From contig NTXX01000006.1 of NCBI GenBank assembly GCA_002559145.1, positions 1,163-65,162 of the forward strand: DNA of 64,000 nt, given 5' to 3'. A program made the position numbers and the translations under genes. The notes below the pieces were generated by a model. That model ran no database searches, was not told the origin of the DNA, and saw only the letters and a program-made list of their open reading frames with translations. Of the stretch, positions 7,983 to 17,715 are shown piece after piece. Each line of letters begins with the position of its first letter. Position 1 is the stretch's first letter. Origin of the DNA: Bacillus sp. AFS006103 (GTDB taxonomy: Bacteria; Bacillota; Bacilli; Bacillales; Cytobacillaceae).

Positions 7983-9048
7983 TAGAGGCACTTTCCAGCC
8001 TGCGCGCTTGGTCATCCATAATCAGCGCATCGATGACATCATCGAGCTTGCCTTCTAAAATTTGATCGAGCTTTTGAATTGTCAAACCGATGCGGTGGTC
8101 TGTCACCCGGTTTTGCGGGAAGTTATAGGTCCGAATCCGCTCCGAACGGTCACCCGTACCAACCGCTGATTTACGGACCGAATCATACTCCGCCTGTGCT
8201 TCCTGCTGATACTTATCATAAATCCGTGCTCGTAATACCTTCATCGCTTTATCTTTATTCTTATGCTGCGATTTCTCGTCCTGAATCGAAACCACGATCC
8301 CGGTTGGTATATGCGTTAACCGAACCGCAGACATCGTCGTATTAACGGACTGTCCGCCGGCGCCACTGGACGCAAACGCATCAAACCGGATATCTTTATC
8401 GTTGATTTCCACTTCTAATTCTTCCGCTTCCGGCAAACAAACAACCGTCGCTGTCGACGTATGAATCCGACCGCTTGATTCCGTTTCCGGAACACGTTGC
8501 ACACGGTGTGCCCCGTTCTCATACTTCAATTTCGAATAAGCACCCTGACCGTTGATCATAAAGCTAATTTCCTTGTAACCGCCAAGACCTGTTGGATTCG
8601 CATCAATAAGGTCTGTCTTCCAGCCCTGCGCCTCCGCATAACGGCTGTACATGCGATACAAATTCCCAGCAAACAAGGCAGCTTCATCCCCGCCTGCAGC
8701 CCCGCGGATTTCAAAGATAACGTTCTTGTCATCATTCGGATCCTTCGGAATCAAGAGAAGCTTCATCTTCGCTTCCAACTCCACGATTTGCGCTTCCAGC
8801 TCGTTAACTTCTTCCTTCACCATTTCACGCATATCCGAATCCAACTTCTCATCAAGCATCGCCTTAGCATCCTGAAGCTGGGCGCGTACCTCTTTATATT
8901 CACGATAAGTTTGCACAGTTTCCTGTATATCAGATTGTTCTTTTGAATATTCACGAAGTTTTTTTGAATCATTAATAATTTGTGGGTCGCTTAAAAGTTC
9001 ATTCAACTTATCATAACGATCTTCCACCGATTGAAGACGATCAAACAC
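7975..9048 (-). CDS. prfA: Peptide chain release factor 1
   Basis: Recognises UAA and UAG in the ribosomal A site and triggers peptidyl-tRNA hydrolysis. The protein has 357 residues, with a coiled N-terminal domain (1-100), the PxT codon-reading tripeptide at 187-189 (PET in VPETESSGR) and GGQ at 231-233. The GTG start is preceded at 8 bases by GAGGTG. It overlaps prmC, the enzyme that methylates its GGQ glutamine, so the pair is translationally linked as in most bacteria. Confidence 0.97.
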   Translation of the reverse strand: MFDRLQSVEDRYDKLNELLSDPQIINDSKKLREYSKEQSDIQETVQTYREYKEVRAQLQDAKAMLDEKLDSDMREMVKEEVNELEAQIVELEAKMKLLLIPKDPNDDKNVIFEIRGAAGGDEAALFAGNLYRMYSRYAEAQGWKTDLIDANPTGLGGYKEISFMINGQGAYSKLKYENGAHRVQRVPETESSGRIHTSTATVVCLPEAEELEVEINDKDIRFDAFASSGAGGQSVNTTMSAVRLTHIPTGIVVSIQDEKSQHKNKDKAMKVLRARIYDKYQQEAQAEYDSVRKSAVGTGDRSERIRTYNFPQNRVTDHRIGLTIQKLDQILEGKLDDVIDALIMDDQARRLESASNE

Positions 9049-9188
9049 GGTCTATTCACCTCAATTTTTTGTCCATAACATTCTAATTATAGTATAGGTG
9101 AAAACAACCGTCAAAACCAAATTACTGGGGAAAATTTTTTCGCGGGTTATTTTTCAAGTGGAAATCTTTTTTTCAAAAGAAACTTTAG

Positions 9189-9219
9189 AAAAAGCATGCC
9201 CTGATAATCAGAGCATGCT
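9189..9219 (-). terminator. Terminator of the YhcN-type lipoprotein gene
   Basis: AGCATGCTCTGAT and the matching CAGGGCATGCT form a hairpin with a 3-nt loop followed by TTTTTC on the minus strand. It overlaps the stop codon. Confidence 0.85.
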
Positions 9220-9742
9220 ACCTTCGATCCTCTTTGACGCGTACTTCAATTTTATAGCGTGGCAAGGCCTGGATCAACTTGCGATGAAGCCTAGCTTCCG
9301 CATTAATTTTCCTCTGCTCAGATTGCATGCCCTTTTTATAAACAGAGACCCACATCCGGTCGCCATTAATCCAAATGGAATCTGCCGTAAACTCATCCGA
9401 ATCTGCGATGACTTGTTTAGCTTGTTGAATATCCTTGCCATGATTGTTCGCACCAGCCTCTGACCCGCTGCCTGTCCGCTTCAGGTCAAGAAAGTTCGGA
9501 TTTTGATTAGTGATATCATCTTCTACCATATGCTGTTTATTTTTGCCCCGGTTGTTCCTATCAGCAGGGGTGTTTTGGTTGGACCTATTCGTTGACGTGT
9601 TGCGGTCATTGTCCTGGATAGACATATAATTAGGCGCAGATTTGTCTTTTCGAAGGTCATACGCCTCTTCATTTCGATTCCCCGCACAGCCGCCGACTAA
9701 AACTAACATCGTTAATGAGAGAAACAGCACAAATTTTTGCAT
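9218..9742 (-). CDS. YhcN/YlaJ-family sporulation lipoprotein
   Basis: A 174-residue protein starting at the ATG at 9742, which has GGGAGGTG 6 bases upstream. It has a lipoprotein signal ending in LVGGC (Cys19), then an Asn/Asp/Arg-rich low-complexity stretch (about 20-100). The conserved YhcN/YlaJ domain occupies the last 70 residues (QAKQVIADSDEFTADSIWINGDRMWVSV). Members of this family sit on the forespore inner membrane and affect germination or outgrowth; the exact role here is unknown. It lies between prfA and tdk, where B. subtilis has other genes. Confidence 0.82.
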   Translation of the reverse strand: MQKFVLFLSLTMLVLVGGCAGNRNEEAYDLRKDKSAPNYMSIQDNDRNTSTNRSNQNTPADRNNRGKNKQHMVEDDITNQNPNFLDLKRTGSGSEAGANNHGKDIQQAKQVIADSDEFTADSIWINGDRMWVSVYKKGMQSEQRKINAEARLHRKLIQALPRYKIEVRVKEDRR

Positions 9743-9825
9743 CTTACACCTCCCATTACTATCATGCCCGGTCTCCTCGCAACAGAACGAGTGAAATCTT
9801 TCCAAGTTCCTAGTTCCTCGACATG

Positions 9826-9951
9826 ATTCCGCCGAATCTGAAAGGAATTCCGCCAACTTCGTTATTAATTCCGCCGATTGCCAAGTTTATTCCGCCAAAC
9901 CTCACTGGAATTCCGCCGGATCCCATGATTATTCCGCCAAACCCCAAATCC
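9826..9951. repeat. 21-bp phased array with ATTCCGCC core, six units
   Basis: ATTCCGCC begins at 9826, 9847, 9868, 9889, 9910 and 9931, exactly 21 bp apart each time. The 13 bases between cores are mostly unrelated. Reading the plus strand gives an open heptad series (IPPNLKG, IPPTSLL and so on) without a ribosome site. The array fills most of the 308-bp gap between the lipoprotein start and the tdk stop. Confidence 0.9.
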
Positions 9952-9963
9952 TCCCCTAAACAA

Positions 9964-10004
9964 ACAAAAAAACTGCCTGAGAATCTTCTTCTCAGACAGT
10001 TTTC
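9964..10004 (-). terminator. Terminator of tdk
   Basis: AAAACTGTCTGAGAA pairs with TTCTCAGGCAGTTTT around a 5-nt loop, followed by a T tract on the minus strand. Confidence 0.88.
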
Positions 10005-10009
10005 ATATG

Positions 10010-10021
10010 GGTGTCAGGCAC
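10010..10021. repeat. GGTGTCAGGCAC element after tdk
   Basis: A near-complete copy of the dispersed 13-bp motif (last C replaced), between the tdk stop and its terminator. Confidence 0.7.
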
Positions 10022-10050
10022 TAGTTATGTAAACTAAATCTACCCTGACG

Positions 10051-10668
10051 TTAGTTCGTTGCTTCTTGTTCGATTTTGGAGCGGTAGACGGCCGTTTTTG
10101 GTACTTCATGGTGGTGACGGCAGCGAGGCTCGTACGCTTCTGAGGCACCAACTAAGATAACTGGATCATGGTAGGATGCTGGTTGTCCATCAATCAGACG
10201 CTGCGTCCGGCTCGAAGGCGAACCACACACGGAACAAACCGCTTGCAGCTTTGTCACTGATTCAGCAATCGCCATCAATGCCGGCATCTGCCCAAACGGC
10301 TCTCCGCGGAAATCCATATCCAGACCCGCACAAACGACGCGATGGCCGCTGTCAGCCAGTTGCTGAACCACTCGGAGAATCCCCTCATCAAAAAACTGAA
10401 CCTCATCAATCGCAATAATATCGATATCTGCTTCCACGTGATGAAGAATCTCAATCGAATGAACAATTGGCTTCGCATGAAATGAAGATCCATTATGGGA
10501 AACAACCGATTGATCGTGATAGCGATTATCAATTTTGGGCTTAAATACAGCTATCTTTTGTTTGGCGAACTGAGCACGTCTCACGCGGCGAATCAATTCC
10601 TCCGATTTTCCAGAAAACATACTGCCACAGATAACCTCAACCCATCCGCTTTGCTTCATTAAATACAT
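10051..10668 (-). CDS. tdk: Thymidine kinase
   Basis: Salvages thymidine to dTMP with ATP. The 205-residue protein has the P-loop GSMFSGKS (15-22), the DEVQFF catalytic segment with its general-base glutamate region, the lid around [24 protein letters not shown], and the paired zinc ligands CSVC...CRHHH of type II thymidine kinases. It is followed by its own strong terminator and lies downstream of rpmE, as in B. subtilis. Confidence 0.96.
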   Translation of the reverse strand: MYLMKQSGWVEVICGSMFSGKSEELIRRVRRAQFAKQKIAVFKPKIDNRYHDQSVVSHNGSSFHAKPIVHSIEILHHVEADIDIIAIDEVQFFDEGILRVVQQLADSGHRVVCAGLDMDFRGEPFGQMPALMAIAESVTKLQAVCSVCGSPSSRTQRLIDGQPASYHDPVILVGASEAYEPRCRHHHEVPKTAVYRSKIEQEATN

Positions 10669-10732
10669 AAAGACGGCGTCTCCTTCCTAGCAAATCCGTA
10701 AATAATCTATCCTGAAAATTGAATTTATTTAA

Positions 10733-10767
10733 ATAAAAAACAGGCAAGTATATTGCTTCTTGCCTGT
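10733..10767 (-). terminator. Terminator of rpmE
   Basis: ACAGGCAAG and CTTGCCTGT form a hairpin followed by TTTTTTA on the minus strand. Confidence 0.88.
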
Positions 10768-10778
10768 ACTTTTTACAA

Positions 10779-10997
10779 TTATTGTTGTGGTATATCAGAT
10801 TTGATGCCGTATTTTTTGTTGAAACGGTCAACACGTCCGCCAGCTTCAGCGAATTTTTGACGACCAGTATAGAATGGATGACATTCTGAACAAGTTTCAA
10901 CGCGAATTTCTTTCTTCACTGAACCAGTTTCAAAAGTGTTTCCGCATGCACAAGTCACCTGTACCATTTTATAATTTGGATGAATTCCTGCTTTCAT
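10779..10997 (-). CDS. rpmE: 50S ribosomal protein L31 (zinc form)
   Basis: A 72-residue component of the large subunit near the central protuberance. The start at 10997 gives the canonical [10 protein letters not shown]-terminus, with AAGGAG 9 bases upstream. The zinc-binding cysteines CAC (16-18) and CSEC (37-40) are present, so this is the zinc-containing RpmE. In B. subtilis that form is replaced by zinc-free YtiA under zinc starvation. It lies between rho and tdk and has its own terminator. Confidence 0.96.
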   Translation of the reverse strand: MKAGIHPNYKMVQVTCACGNTFETGSVKKEIRVETCSECHPFYTGRQKFAEAGGRVDRFNKKYGIKSDIPQQ

Positions 10998-11237
10998 TCT
11001 TTTCATCTCCTTCCGCCCTGAATCATTCGAAACAGAGTTATATAAAGCACCTATCAAAAACAAGTACTGAAATACTAAAAACACACTGCACCCATTATAA
11101 CAAGCAAAGCTCTTTTTGGCAAGTTGGGATTTGTTGGTTTCTTTTTTAAAAAGGAACCTATAATCCTCCCCTTTACCAGGGTTGTCCCAAAGTTATCTTA
11201 CTAGGAACGGACTTGTTTTCACAGCTTCCCCAAGTAG

Positions 11238-12503
11238 CTACGAACGTCTTGATTTCAACTCTTCTCCCAATTGAGCAAAGAATTCTTCATTAGACTTTGT
11301 TTGTCTTAATTTTTTCAAGAAGCGCTCAGCAAAATCTGGTGAATCTGACATTGATTTTCTGATTGCCCATAATTTATCCAAATGATCCTTTGGAATGAGC
11401 AATTCTTCCTTCCGTGTTCCCGAACGACGGATATCCAGCGCAGGGAAAATACGACGCTCAGCGAGCTGACGGTCAAGGTGCAGTTCCATATTACCTGTCC
11501 CTTTGAATTCCTCATAAATGACGTCATCCATCCGCGAGCCGGTATCGACGAGCGCTGTAGCAAGAATCGTCAAGCTGCCGCCCTCTTCGATATTACGGGC
11601 GGCCCCGAAGAAACGCTTCGGACGGTGGAAGGCCGCTGGGTCAATACCACCAGAAAGAGTCCGGCCGCTTGGCGGAATAACGAGGTTGTAGGCACGAGCC
11701 AGACGGGTAATACTATCCATCAGGATAACCACATCACGTTTGTGCTCGACCAAACGCATCGCACGGTCAAGGACCAATTCAGCCACTTTAATATGGTTTT
11801 CCGGTACTTCATCAAATGTCGAACTAACGACGTCACCGGCAACTGAACGCTCGATGTCGGTTACTTCTTCCGGACGTTCGTCGATTAACAGCATGATTAA
11901 TTCTACTTCCGGATGATTGGTGGTAATGCTGTTCGCAATTTCTTTTAACAGCATCGTTTTACCAGCCTTTGGCGGTGCGACGATTAAGCCACGCTGTCCA
12001 AAACCAACCGGTGCGATCACATCCATAATCCTCGTAGAAAGATGTTTTTGCGTGGTTTCGAGATTCATCATTCTGTTTGGATATAGGGGTGTGAGGCCAG
12101 GGAAATAAACCCGTTCTTTCGCGGATTCCGGATCTTCACCGTTAACAGCCTCTACGTGCAATAGTCCATAATAGCGCTCATTCTCTTTTGGAGGTCGTAC
12201 CTTACCGGAAACTTTATCTCCATTACGGAGGTCGAAGCGGCGGATTTGCGAAGCAGAAATGTAAATATCCTCTGAGCTTGGTGAGTAATTAATTGGCCGT
12301 AAGAATCCAAATCCTTCTGATTGGATGATTTCTAGGACGCCTTCCATGAAAAAATAGCCCTGCTGTTCCGCACGGGATTTCAGGATGGCAAAAATTAATT
12401 CTTTTTTTGTTAATTTGCTGTAATAGGTCACTTTATATTCACGAGCAAGCTCATAAAGTTCCTTCAGCTTCATACCTTCTAAACTTGAAATTGTTAAGTC
12501 CAT
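11238..12503 (-). CDS. rho: Transcription termination factor Rho
   Basis: A hexameric RNA helicase that ends transcription of untranslated RNA. The 421-residue protein contains an N-terminal helical domain, a cold-shock RNA-binding fold ([19 protein letters not shown]), the Walker A APPKAGKT (176-183), the Walker B region and the R-loop. The N-terminus matches bacillus Rho. The ribosome site before ATG is weak (GTGGTGC), which fits low synthesis. Upstream is a ~300-bp leader region where autoregulation would act. Confidence 0.97.
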   Translation of the reverse strand: MDLTISSLEGMKLKELYELAREYKVTYYSKLTKKELIFAILKSRAEQQGYFFMEGVLEIIQSEGFGFLRPINYSPSSEDIYISASQIRRFDLRNGDKVSGKVRPPKENERYYGLLHVEAVNGEDPESAKERVYFPGLTPLYPNRMMNLETTQKHLSTRIMDVIAPVGFGQRGLIVAPPKAGKTMLLKEIANSITTNHPEVELIMLLIDERPEEVTDIERSVAGDVVSSTFDEVPENHIKVAELVLDRAMRLVEHKRDVVILMDSITRLARAYNLVIPPSGRTLSGGIDPAAFHRPKRFFGAARNIEEGGSLTILATALVDTGSRMDDVIYEEFKGTGNMELHLDRQLAERRIFPALDIRRSGTRKEELLIPKDHLDKLWAIRKSMSDSPDFAERFLKKLRQTKSNEEFFAQLGEELKSRRS

Positions 12504-12620
12504 TTGTGCACCACACTTTTATTTTTTTCAATCTGATATTAATTAAGAGAGCCTGAGGATTTTGATAGAAGTAGACAAGAAATGAATAGAATTGCAGAAA
12601 TAATGCATAAAACAATTACT

Positions 12621-12650
12621 ATTTTACCCTCTATGCAAAAAATTAATCAA
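12621..12650 (-). promoter_or_regulatory. Candidate rho promoter
   Basis: TTGATT (12645-12650) and TAAAAT (12621-12626) are 18 bp apart on the minus strand, giving a leader of about 110 nt. Confidence 0.45.
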
Positions 12651-12743
12651 CTTATTTTTCTATTTTCATTCATTGGGAATTTTTTCTGAGAAGGAGTTCG
12701 TTCAAAATTCCTAACCTGAGTTATAGGAGTTTTTTAATTTAAG

Positions 12744-12777
12744 AGACTAGACTGTGCAAATCTGCACACCCTAGTCT
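12744..12777 (-). terminator. Hairpin after glpX
   Basis: AGACTAG-GG-TGTGCA pairs with TGCACA-GT-CTAGTCT around a short loop (one internal mismatch). The following sequence is AT-rich and not a clean T tract, so termination may be incomplete. Confidence 0.6.
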
Positions 12778-12783
12778 ACTATC

Positions 12784-12796
12784 GGTGCCTGACACC
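12784..12796. repeat. GGTGCCTGACACC element after glpX
   Basis: A perfect copy of the 13-bp dispersed motif, between the glpX stop and its terminator hairpin. Confidence 0.8.
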
Positions 12797-12817
12797 GGCA
12801 TCCGTTTTTTGCTGTAT

Positions 12818-13780
12818 CTATTTAATCACTAAATGAGGTTTTTTCTTTAAGCTGTGACGACCTTCGACAAAGCGAACGGTGCCTGATTTGGCACGCATAA
12901 CGATTGAGTGGGTCGAACCGTAGGATCCTTTAAATTGGACACCGCGCAGCAATTCTCCGTCGGTAATCCCAGTTGCAGCAAAAATGGCGTCATCCCCTTT
13001 GACAAGGTCCTCCATCCTTAGTACACGATTGACATCGAGTCCCATTTTGATGCAGCGCTCAAGTTCCGCATCATTTTGCGGCAATAGTTTACCGATGATT
13101 TCGCCACCAAGACATTTTAAGGCCACGGCAGACAGAACGCCTTCAGGGGCCCCACCGGAACCAAAGAGGATATCAACGCCGGTGTTGTCAAAGGCGGTAT
13201 TAATTGCACCTGCCACATCCCCGTCATTAATTAACTTGATTCTCGCTCCGGCTTCACGAAGTTGAGCAATGATATGCGCATGGCGCTCACGATTTAAGAC
13301 AGTCGCCACGACATCTTCAATATCCTTATTCTTCGCTTTAGCCACGGCCTTTAGGTTGTCCAAAACAGAAGCATTGATATCAATATGTCCGACAGCTTCG
13401 GGACCCACCGCAATTTTTTCCATGTACATATCAGGAGCATGAAGAAGATTGCCATGATCGGCAATCGCAAGCACTGCCAAAGCGTTCCAGCCGCCTGATG
13501 CTAAAATATTGGTGCCTTCGAGCGGGTCAACGGCCACGTCTACACGCGGACCATAACCTGTCCCCAATTTTTCACCAATATAAAGCATCGGTGCTTCATC
13601 CATTTCCCCTTCACCAATGACAACGGTTCCCTTCATTGGCACGGTGTCAAACACATCGCGCATGGCCGAAGTAGCTGCACCATCGGCTTCATCCTTTTTC
13701 CCGCGTCCCATCCAACGGGCTGAAGCTAGTGCTGCAGCTTCGGTGACACGGACTAGTTCCATCGTTAAACTTCTTTCCAT
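12818..13780 (-). CDS. glpX: Fructose-1,6-bisphosphatase class II
   Basis: Hydrolyses fructose-1,6-bisphosphate to fructose-6-phosphate during gluconeogenesis. The 320-residue protein has the metal-binding motifs of the lithium-sensitive phosphatase superfamily: [10 protein letters not shown] (56-64) and VDPLEGTN (84-91). The [10 protein letters not shown] segment typical of GlpX is also present. The start matches the B. subtilis YwjI N-terminus, with GGGAGAGGGAG upstream. It is followed 37 bp after the murA2 stop, so the two are probably in one transcript. Confidence 0.95.
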   Translation of the reverse strand: MERSLTMELVRVTEAAALASARWMGRGKKDEADGAATSAMRDVFDTVPMKGTVVIGEGEMDEAPMLYIGEKLGTGYGPRVDVAVDPLEGTNILASGGWNALAVLAIADHGNLLHAPDMYMEKIAVGPEAVGHIDINASVLDNLKAVAKAKNKDIEDVVATVLNRERHAHIIAQLREAGARIKLINDGDVAGAINTAFDNTGVDILFGSGGAPEGVLSAVALKCLGGEIIGKLLPQNDAELERCIKMGLDVNRVLRMEDLVKGDDAIFAATGITDGELLRGVQFKGSYGSTHSIVMRAKSGTVRFVEGRHSLKKKPHLVIK

Positions 13781-13829
13781 CGGTCTCCCTCTCCCATATG
13801 TCGATTGTTTATCTCCCGAACTTCTCTGT

Positions 13830-15116
13830 CTACGTATTCTTCATTTGTTCGACTTCTTCTTTTGTTAACGCTTCGCGCCAAATTGTCGCGCCGAGTCCGT
13901 TTAATTTCCCGACGAGGTCACTGTAGCCGCGGTCAATGTGCTCGAGGCCAGTTACTTCGGTAATTCCTTCGGCAATTAAACCAGCAATCACCAGCGCTGC
14001 GCCAGCGCGGAGGTCGCTTGCTTTTACTTTGGCACCTTGAAGCTGAATCGGGCCGTTAATAATTGCTGAGCGCCCTTCCACTTTAATATTTGCATTCATT
14101 CTTCTTAGTTCATCGATATGTTTAAAACGGGCACCATAAATGGTATCGGTCACGACACTTGAGCCCGATGCCTTTGTTAAAAGGGATGTAAACGGTTGCT
14201 GAAGGTCGGTTGGAAAACCCGGATAAACGAGCGTTTTGATGTCGACAGCCTTTAGTTTGGTTGACCCATCGACAAACACTTGATCATCGCCCGACTCGAC
14301 GCGGACACCCATTTCACGGAGCTTGGCAATTAATGATTCTAAATGCTGCGGGATGACGTTGTCGATTAACACGCCTTCACCGACGGCAGCTCCTAAAATC
14401 ATATAGGTACCAGCTTCGATTCGGTCTGGAATAATCGTATGGCGGCAGCCATGGAGTGAATCGACCCCATCAATACGGATGACGTCCGTCCCTGCCCCTT
14501 TAATTTTTGCACCCATACTCGTTAACAGCGTTGCGACGTCAATGATTTCAGGTTCCTTCGCCGCATTTTCAATCACCGTCCGGCCTTTAGCCCGAACCGC
14601 TGCCAACATAATATTAATCGTTGCTCCTACGCTGACGACATCGAGATAAATACGTGCACCGCGAAGCTCATCCGCCCGCAGGTAAATCGCCCCTTGTTCA
14701 TTGGTGATTTGGGCCCCAAGTGCTTCGAAGCCTTTGATATGCTGATCAATCGGTCTTGGACCTAAATGACAGCCACCAGGTAAGCCAATAACCGCCTTTT
14801 TAAACCGGCCGAGCATCGCACCCATTAAGTAATAAGAAGCACGGAGCTTTTTTACTTTCCCGTTTGGCAGGGGCATGGAAATCATCGTTGATGGGTCGAC
14901 CGTCATATCATTTTCAGAGAGCTGGACTTTTCCGCCGATTTCTTCAAGGAGATCCTTCAAAATCGCAACGTCTGAAATGTCCGGCAATCCCTCAATTGTC
15001 ACTGGTGATTCCGCTAAAATTGTTGCTGGAATTAACGCGACTGCACTATTCTTCGCACCGCTTATCCGAACGGTTCCCTTTAACGGATAGCCACCCGCAA
15101 TTTTAAGTTTTTCCAT
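13830..15116 (-). CDS. murAB: UDP-N-acetylglucosamine 1-carboxyvinyltransferase (second copy type)
   Basis: Transfers enolpyruvate from PEP to UDP-GlcNAc, the committed step of peptidoglycan synthesis, and is the target of fosfomycin. The 428-residue protein has the catalytic cysteine in [11 protein letters not shown] (Cys116), the [10 protein letters not shown] substrate loop (22-31) and the [14 protein letters not shown] segment. Its position beside fbaA and glpX identifies it as the MurAB/MurZ paralogue and not the atp-operon-linked MurAA. Upstream, the transaldolase gene normally found in bacilli is missing. Confidence 0.95.
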   Translation of the reverse strand: MEKLKIAGGYPLKGTVRISGAKNSAVALIPATILAESPVTIEGLPDISDVAILKDLLEEIGGKVQLSENDMTVDPSTMISMPLPNGKVKKLRASYYLMGAMLGRFKKAVIGLPGGCHLGPRPIDQHIKGFEALGAQITNEQGAIYLRADELRGARIYLDVVSVGATINIMLAAVRAKGRTVIENAAKEPEIIDVATLLTSMGAKIKGAGTDVIRIDGVDSLHGCRHTIIPDRIEAGTYMILGAAVGEGVLIDNVIPQHLESLIAKLREMGVRVESGDDQVFVDGSTKLKAVDIKTLVYPGFPTDLQQPFTSLLTKASGSSVVTDTIYGARFKHIDELRRMNANIKVEGRSAIINGPIQLQGAKVKASDLRAGAALVIAGLIAEGITEVTGLEHIDRGYSDLVGKLNGLGATIWREALTKEEVEQMKNT

Positions 15117-15485
15117 TTCCGACTCCCTTCTAAGCCCTTCCTTATTACTAAATGAGGCTCTAGGTATATTTTTCCAACATGAATAGTCAAAATCCGACAG
15201 CTTGTCTATCCTTTAGTTTACACCAAAATTCTATTTTCAAGTATGGCAATTGAAATTTTTTTACACAAAATTGGAAAATTATTCTTATTACAGGAATTCC
15301 AATCTCTCAAGAATCCTTCAATCCCTTTTTGAAATTTGTTTATCCCCCGTATTTCCGACTAAATTTTCAATTTTCTTTTAACAGACGGAAACCGCCCTTT
15401 TACGTAAGGACGGTTTCATTTTATCATAACTGGGACAAAGATGAAATGCGATTAGACATTCGACATCTTTCCCGTATCTTAAGTC
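15117..15485. other. murA2-fbaA gap lacking the usual transaldolase gene
   Basis: The 369 bp contain the fbaA hairpin and AT-rich sequence in which murA2 must find its promoter. In B. subtilis ywjH (transaldolase) occupies this position. No fragment of it is recognisable in any frame. Confidence 0.7.
15388..15417 (-). terminator. Hairpin after fbaA
   Basis: GAAACCGTCCTT pairs over 12 bp with AAGGGCGGTTTC. The T tract on the minus side is poor (CGTCTGTTAAAAG), so it may stop transcription only partly. Confidence 0.55.
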
Positions 15486-16343
15486 TTAGGCTTTGCCTGC
15501 AGAACCAAATTCGCGGATTTTACCAATAACGGTCTCTTTGATTGCTTCGCGAGCAGGTCCTAAATATTTACGTGGATCATATTCTTCTGGCTTTGCAGCT
15601 AAAGCTTCACGAACAGCTTTTGCAGATGTGATTTGGTTTTCTGTGTTAACATTGATTTTCGCTGTTCCAAGTGAAACCGATTGTTGGATATCCTTTGTTG
15701 GGATTCCAGTTCCACCGTGAAGGACTAATGGAAGACCAGTAATGTTGCCGATTTCTTCCATTTCCTTGAAACCAAGGTTTGGTTCGCCTTTGTAAGGACC
15801 GTGAACAGAACCTAATGCAGGTGCAAGGCAGTCAATACCTGTGCGTTTTACAAGTTCTTCACATTCTTTTGGATCTGCGTAAATGACGCCTTCAGCGATA
15901 ACATCGTCTTCTTGGCCGCCAACAGTTCCTAATTCAGCTTCTACAGAGACACCTTTTGAATGTGCGTAGTCGACAACTTTAGAAGTAATTTCAATATTTT
16001 CTTCAAATGAGTGGTGCGAAGCATCGATCATAACAGATGTGAAGCCTGCATCAATCGCTTCTTTACACTTTTCAAAGCTTGAACCATGGTCAAGGTGAAT
16101 TGCTACTGGAACAGTCACTTTCAAATCTTCCATTAAGCCTTCAACCATTTTTACAACTGTTTTGAAGCCAGACATATAACGAGCAGCACCTTCAGATACT
16201 CCAAGGATCACTGGTGAGTTTTCAGCTTGGGCTGCTTGAAGAATTGCTTGTGTAAACTCCAGGTTATTTAAGTTGAATTGCCCAACCGCATAGCCCTCTG
16301 CTTTTGCTTTGATGAGCATCTCTTTCATTGAAACTAATGGCAT
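15486..16343 (-). CDS. fbaA: Fructose-bisphosphate aldolase class II
   Basis: A zinc-dependent enzyme that cleaves fructose-1,6-bisphosphate to DHAP and glyceraldehyde-3-phosphate in glycolysis and runs in reverse in gluconeogenesis. The 285-residue protein has the catalytic Asp and a zinc histidine in AIHLDHGSS (Asp85, His86), further ligands in [10 protein letters not shown] and VLHGGTGI, and the phosphate-binding NVNTENQ loop. ATG follows AAGGAGG. It lies between spo0F and murA2, as in B. subtilis. Confidence 0.97.
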   Translation of the reverse strand: MPLVSMKEMLIKAKAEGYAVGQFNLNNLEFTQAILQAAQAENSPVILGVSEGAARYMSGFKTVVKMVEGLMEDLKVTVPVAIHLDHGSSFEKCKEAIDAGFTSVMIDASHHSFEENIEITSKVVDYAHSKGVSVEAELGTVGGQEDDVIAEGVIYADPKECEELVKRTGIDCLAPALGSVHGPYKGEPNLGFKEMEEIGNITGLPLVLHGGTGIPTKDIQQSVSLGTAKINVNTENQITSAKAVREALAAKPEEYDPRKYLGPAREAIKETVIGKIREFGSAGKA

Positions 16344-16500
16344 TTCTCTTCCTCCTTAGTTTAGGTCGCTATCTTTTCAAAAAAGGCCTTCCATATTAAG
16401 GTTTTCCCTCAATTTTACGGATTATGTATCACTTGAAAAAGATAAGCCGCCAGTAAAAAGTTCATATGTATCATATCAAACCAAGGTTCGAAATGCCATT

Positions 16501-16524
16501 AAAAAACCGCAGTTTTGTAAACTG
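16501..16524 (-). terminator. Terminator of spo0F
   Basis: CAGTTTACAAAACTG followed by CGGTTTTTT on the minus strand, about 65 bp after the spo0F stop. Confidence 0.7.
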
Positions 16525-16589
16525 TCATAATGAAAGCGTGCCCAATTACCTATTTTCACAGTTCTTATGTTTTTTATAAAAAAATAACG

Positions 16590-16961
16590 TTAATTCATCT
16601 TTTGAGGGATGTGTTTTCGAACGGCTGCCCGAATATCATCAATGTCAAACGGCTTGGCAAAATGAGTAATAGCGCCAAGGTCTTTTGCTTCTTGGATCAT
16701 ATCTAACTCGCCGTAGGCTGTCATAATAATCACACGGATGTTCGGATCAATTACTTTCATTCGTTTTAAAATTTCAATTCCGTCCATTCCAGGTATTTTC
16801 ATATCCAATAGGACTAGGTCAGGGTCATGTTTGGTAACAATTTCAAGTGCCTGAATGCCATTGGCCGCCTGGAAGGTCTGATACCCCTCTTTTTGAAATA
16901 CCTCATTTAATAAAATCCGAATGCCAAACTGATCATCAACGATTAAAATTTTTTCTTTCAT
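16590..16961 (-). CDS. spo0F: Sporulation phosphorelay response regulator Spo0F
   Basis: A single-domain receiver that takes phosphate from the sporulation kinases and passes it to Spo0B and then Spo0A. The 123-residue protein has the acidic pocket VDDQ (8-11), the phosphorylated aspartate in LLDMKIPG (Asp53), the conserved Thr in IIMTAYGE and Lys in FAKPFD. There is no output domain, as expected. It diverges from ywjG; the shared 168-bp region holds the start signals of both. Confidence 0.97.
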   Translation of the reverse strand: MKEKILIVDDQFGIRILLNEVFQKEGYQTFQAANGIQALEIVTKHDPDLVLLDMKIPGMDGIEILKRMKVIDPNIRVIIMTAYGELDMIQEAKDLGAITHFAKPFDIDDIRAAVRKHIPQKMN

Positions 16962-17017
16962 AACTCCACCTCTTCCTTGTTTATTATTGCTTTATTTTAT
17001 CCAACTATCTATCACTT

Positions 17018-17105
17018 GTTATATTTCTTGATTGAAGCGATATTCTCCTGCAGATATTTTGATATTTTTCTTTTATTTTTGCAATATCGAAAAATCACCT
17101 ATAAT
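17018..17105. promoter_or_regulatory. Divergent spo0F/ywjG promoter region
   Basis: A TATAAT for ywjG lies at 17100-17105 on the plus strand. On the minus strand GCAGGAGAA followed after 12 bp by CAAGAAATA weakly resembles a sigma-H promoter for spo0F, and TATCGAA (17085-17091) is one mismatch from a Spo0A box. In B. subtilis spo0F has sigma-H and Spo0A-P control; the assignment here is inference from similarity. Confidence 0.4.
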
Positions 17106-17129
17106 AAGAGGGTGAAAAGGAGGGTTTTT

Positions 17130-17636
17130 ATGTTAAAAATGTTTACGACTCAGGTAACCGGCCTGTTGAAGCGGATTGAGGAAAAAGAAGATTATGCCTT
17201 TGAGGATGGGGCTCGCTTGCTTGCCCAAGGCTCAATATATATTTTTGCCACAAAGGAAATGAAGGCGGTCGAGTATGAAGCCCTGGAAGGTGCGGAGCCT
17301 TTTAAAAATGTGAAGATTTTCAACGGTACTAAGGAATTGACGGATGCTGACCGCGTGTTGATATTCACCCGTTATTCTATGGATGAGACTGCGCTTGAGG
17401 TGGCGAGGCAGCTTCGGGAAAAGGCGATTCCGTTTGTGGCGGTGACTACCTCGGTTCCTGAGGGTGAGGAATTGCTTGAATTAGCGGATGTTGTGATAGA
17501 TATGCGATTGACGAAAGGCTTGCTTCCGGATGATGAAGGAAATCGCTATGGATATCCGTCATCGATGGCAGCGTTATTTGTTTATTACGGCTTGAAATTT
17601 ACTATTGAGGAGATTTTAGCTGAATATGAAGAGTAA
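17130..17636 (+). CDS. ywjG: DUF2529 family protein YwjG
   Basis: A 168-residue protein of unknown function, conserved next to spo0F and pyrG in bacilli. It has a sugar-isomerase-like (SIS) pattern: an N-terminal helix, then alternating strands and helices with IYIFATKEMKAVEYEAL, VLIFTRYSMDETALEVARQL and IPFVAVTTSVPEGEELLELADVVID, so binding of a phosphosugar or nucleotide is possible but unproven. ATG at 17130 follows AAAAGGAGGG; the frame is open further upstream but without a ribosome site. It is the only plus-strand gene in this part of the window. Confidence 0.85.
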   Translation: MLKMFTTQVTGLLKRIEEKEDYAFEDGARLLAQGSIYIFATKEMKAVEYEALEGAEPFKNVKIFNGTKELTDADRVLIFTRYSMDETALEVARQLREKAIPFVAVTTSVPEGEELLELADVVIDMRLTKGLLPDDEGNRYGYPSSMAALFVYYGLKFTIEEILAEYEE

Positions 17637-17637
17637 A

Positions 17638-17661
17638 CAGGGTGCCGAGCCCTGTTTTTTT
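17638..17661 (+). terminator. Terminator of ywjG
   Basis: CAGGGTGCCGAGCCCTG followed by TTTTTTTA directly after the stop codon. Confidence 0.85.
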
Positions 17662-17715
17662 ATTGCCCTGGATTATTTCCCGGGGGGTATTCTTTGGAAG
17701 GTACGACTTTGGGAG

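Larger units (their letters stand above)
12504..12817. other. rho-glpX intergenic region
   Basis: This 314-bp stretch holds the glpX terminator hairpin, one GGTGCCTGACACC element and a candidate rho promoter. The rest is AT-rich with no open frame or other structure that I can support. Confidence 0.7.

Noticed and set aside
9823-10032. Open frame encoding an Ile-Pro-Pro heptad repeat protein on the plus strand
   Set aside because: No ribosome site or promoter, it runs through the tdk terminator, and the repeat explains the open frame. It is reported as an array instead.
12877-12899. Further 13-mer copy inside glpX (GGTGCCTGATTTGGCAC)
   Set aside because: Only the first half matches, and the encoded SGTVRFVEG is conserved in GlpX, so the similarity is probably coincidental.
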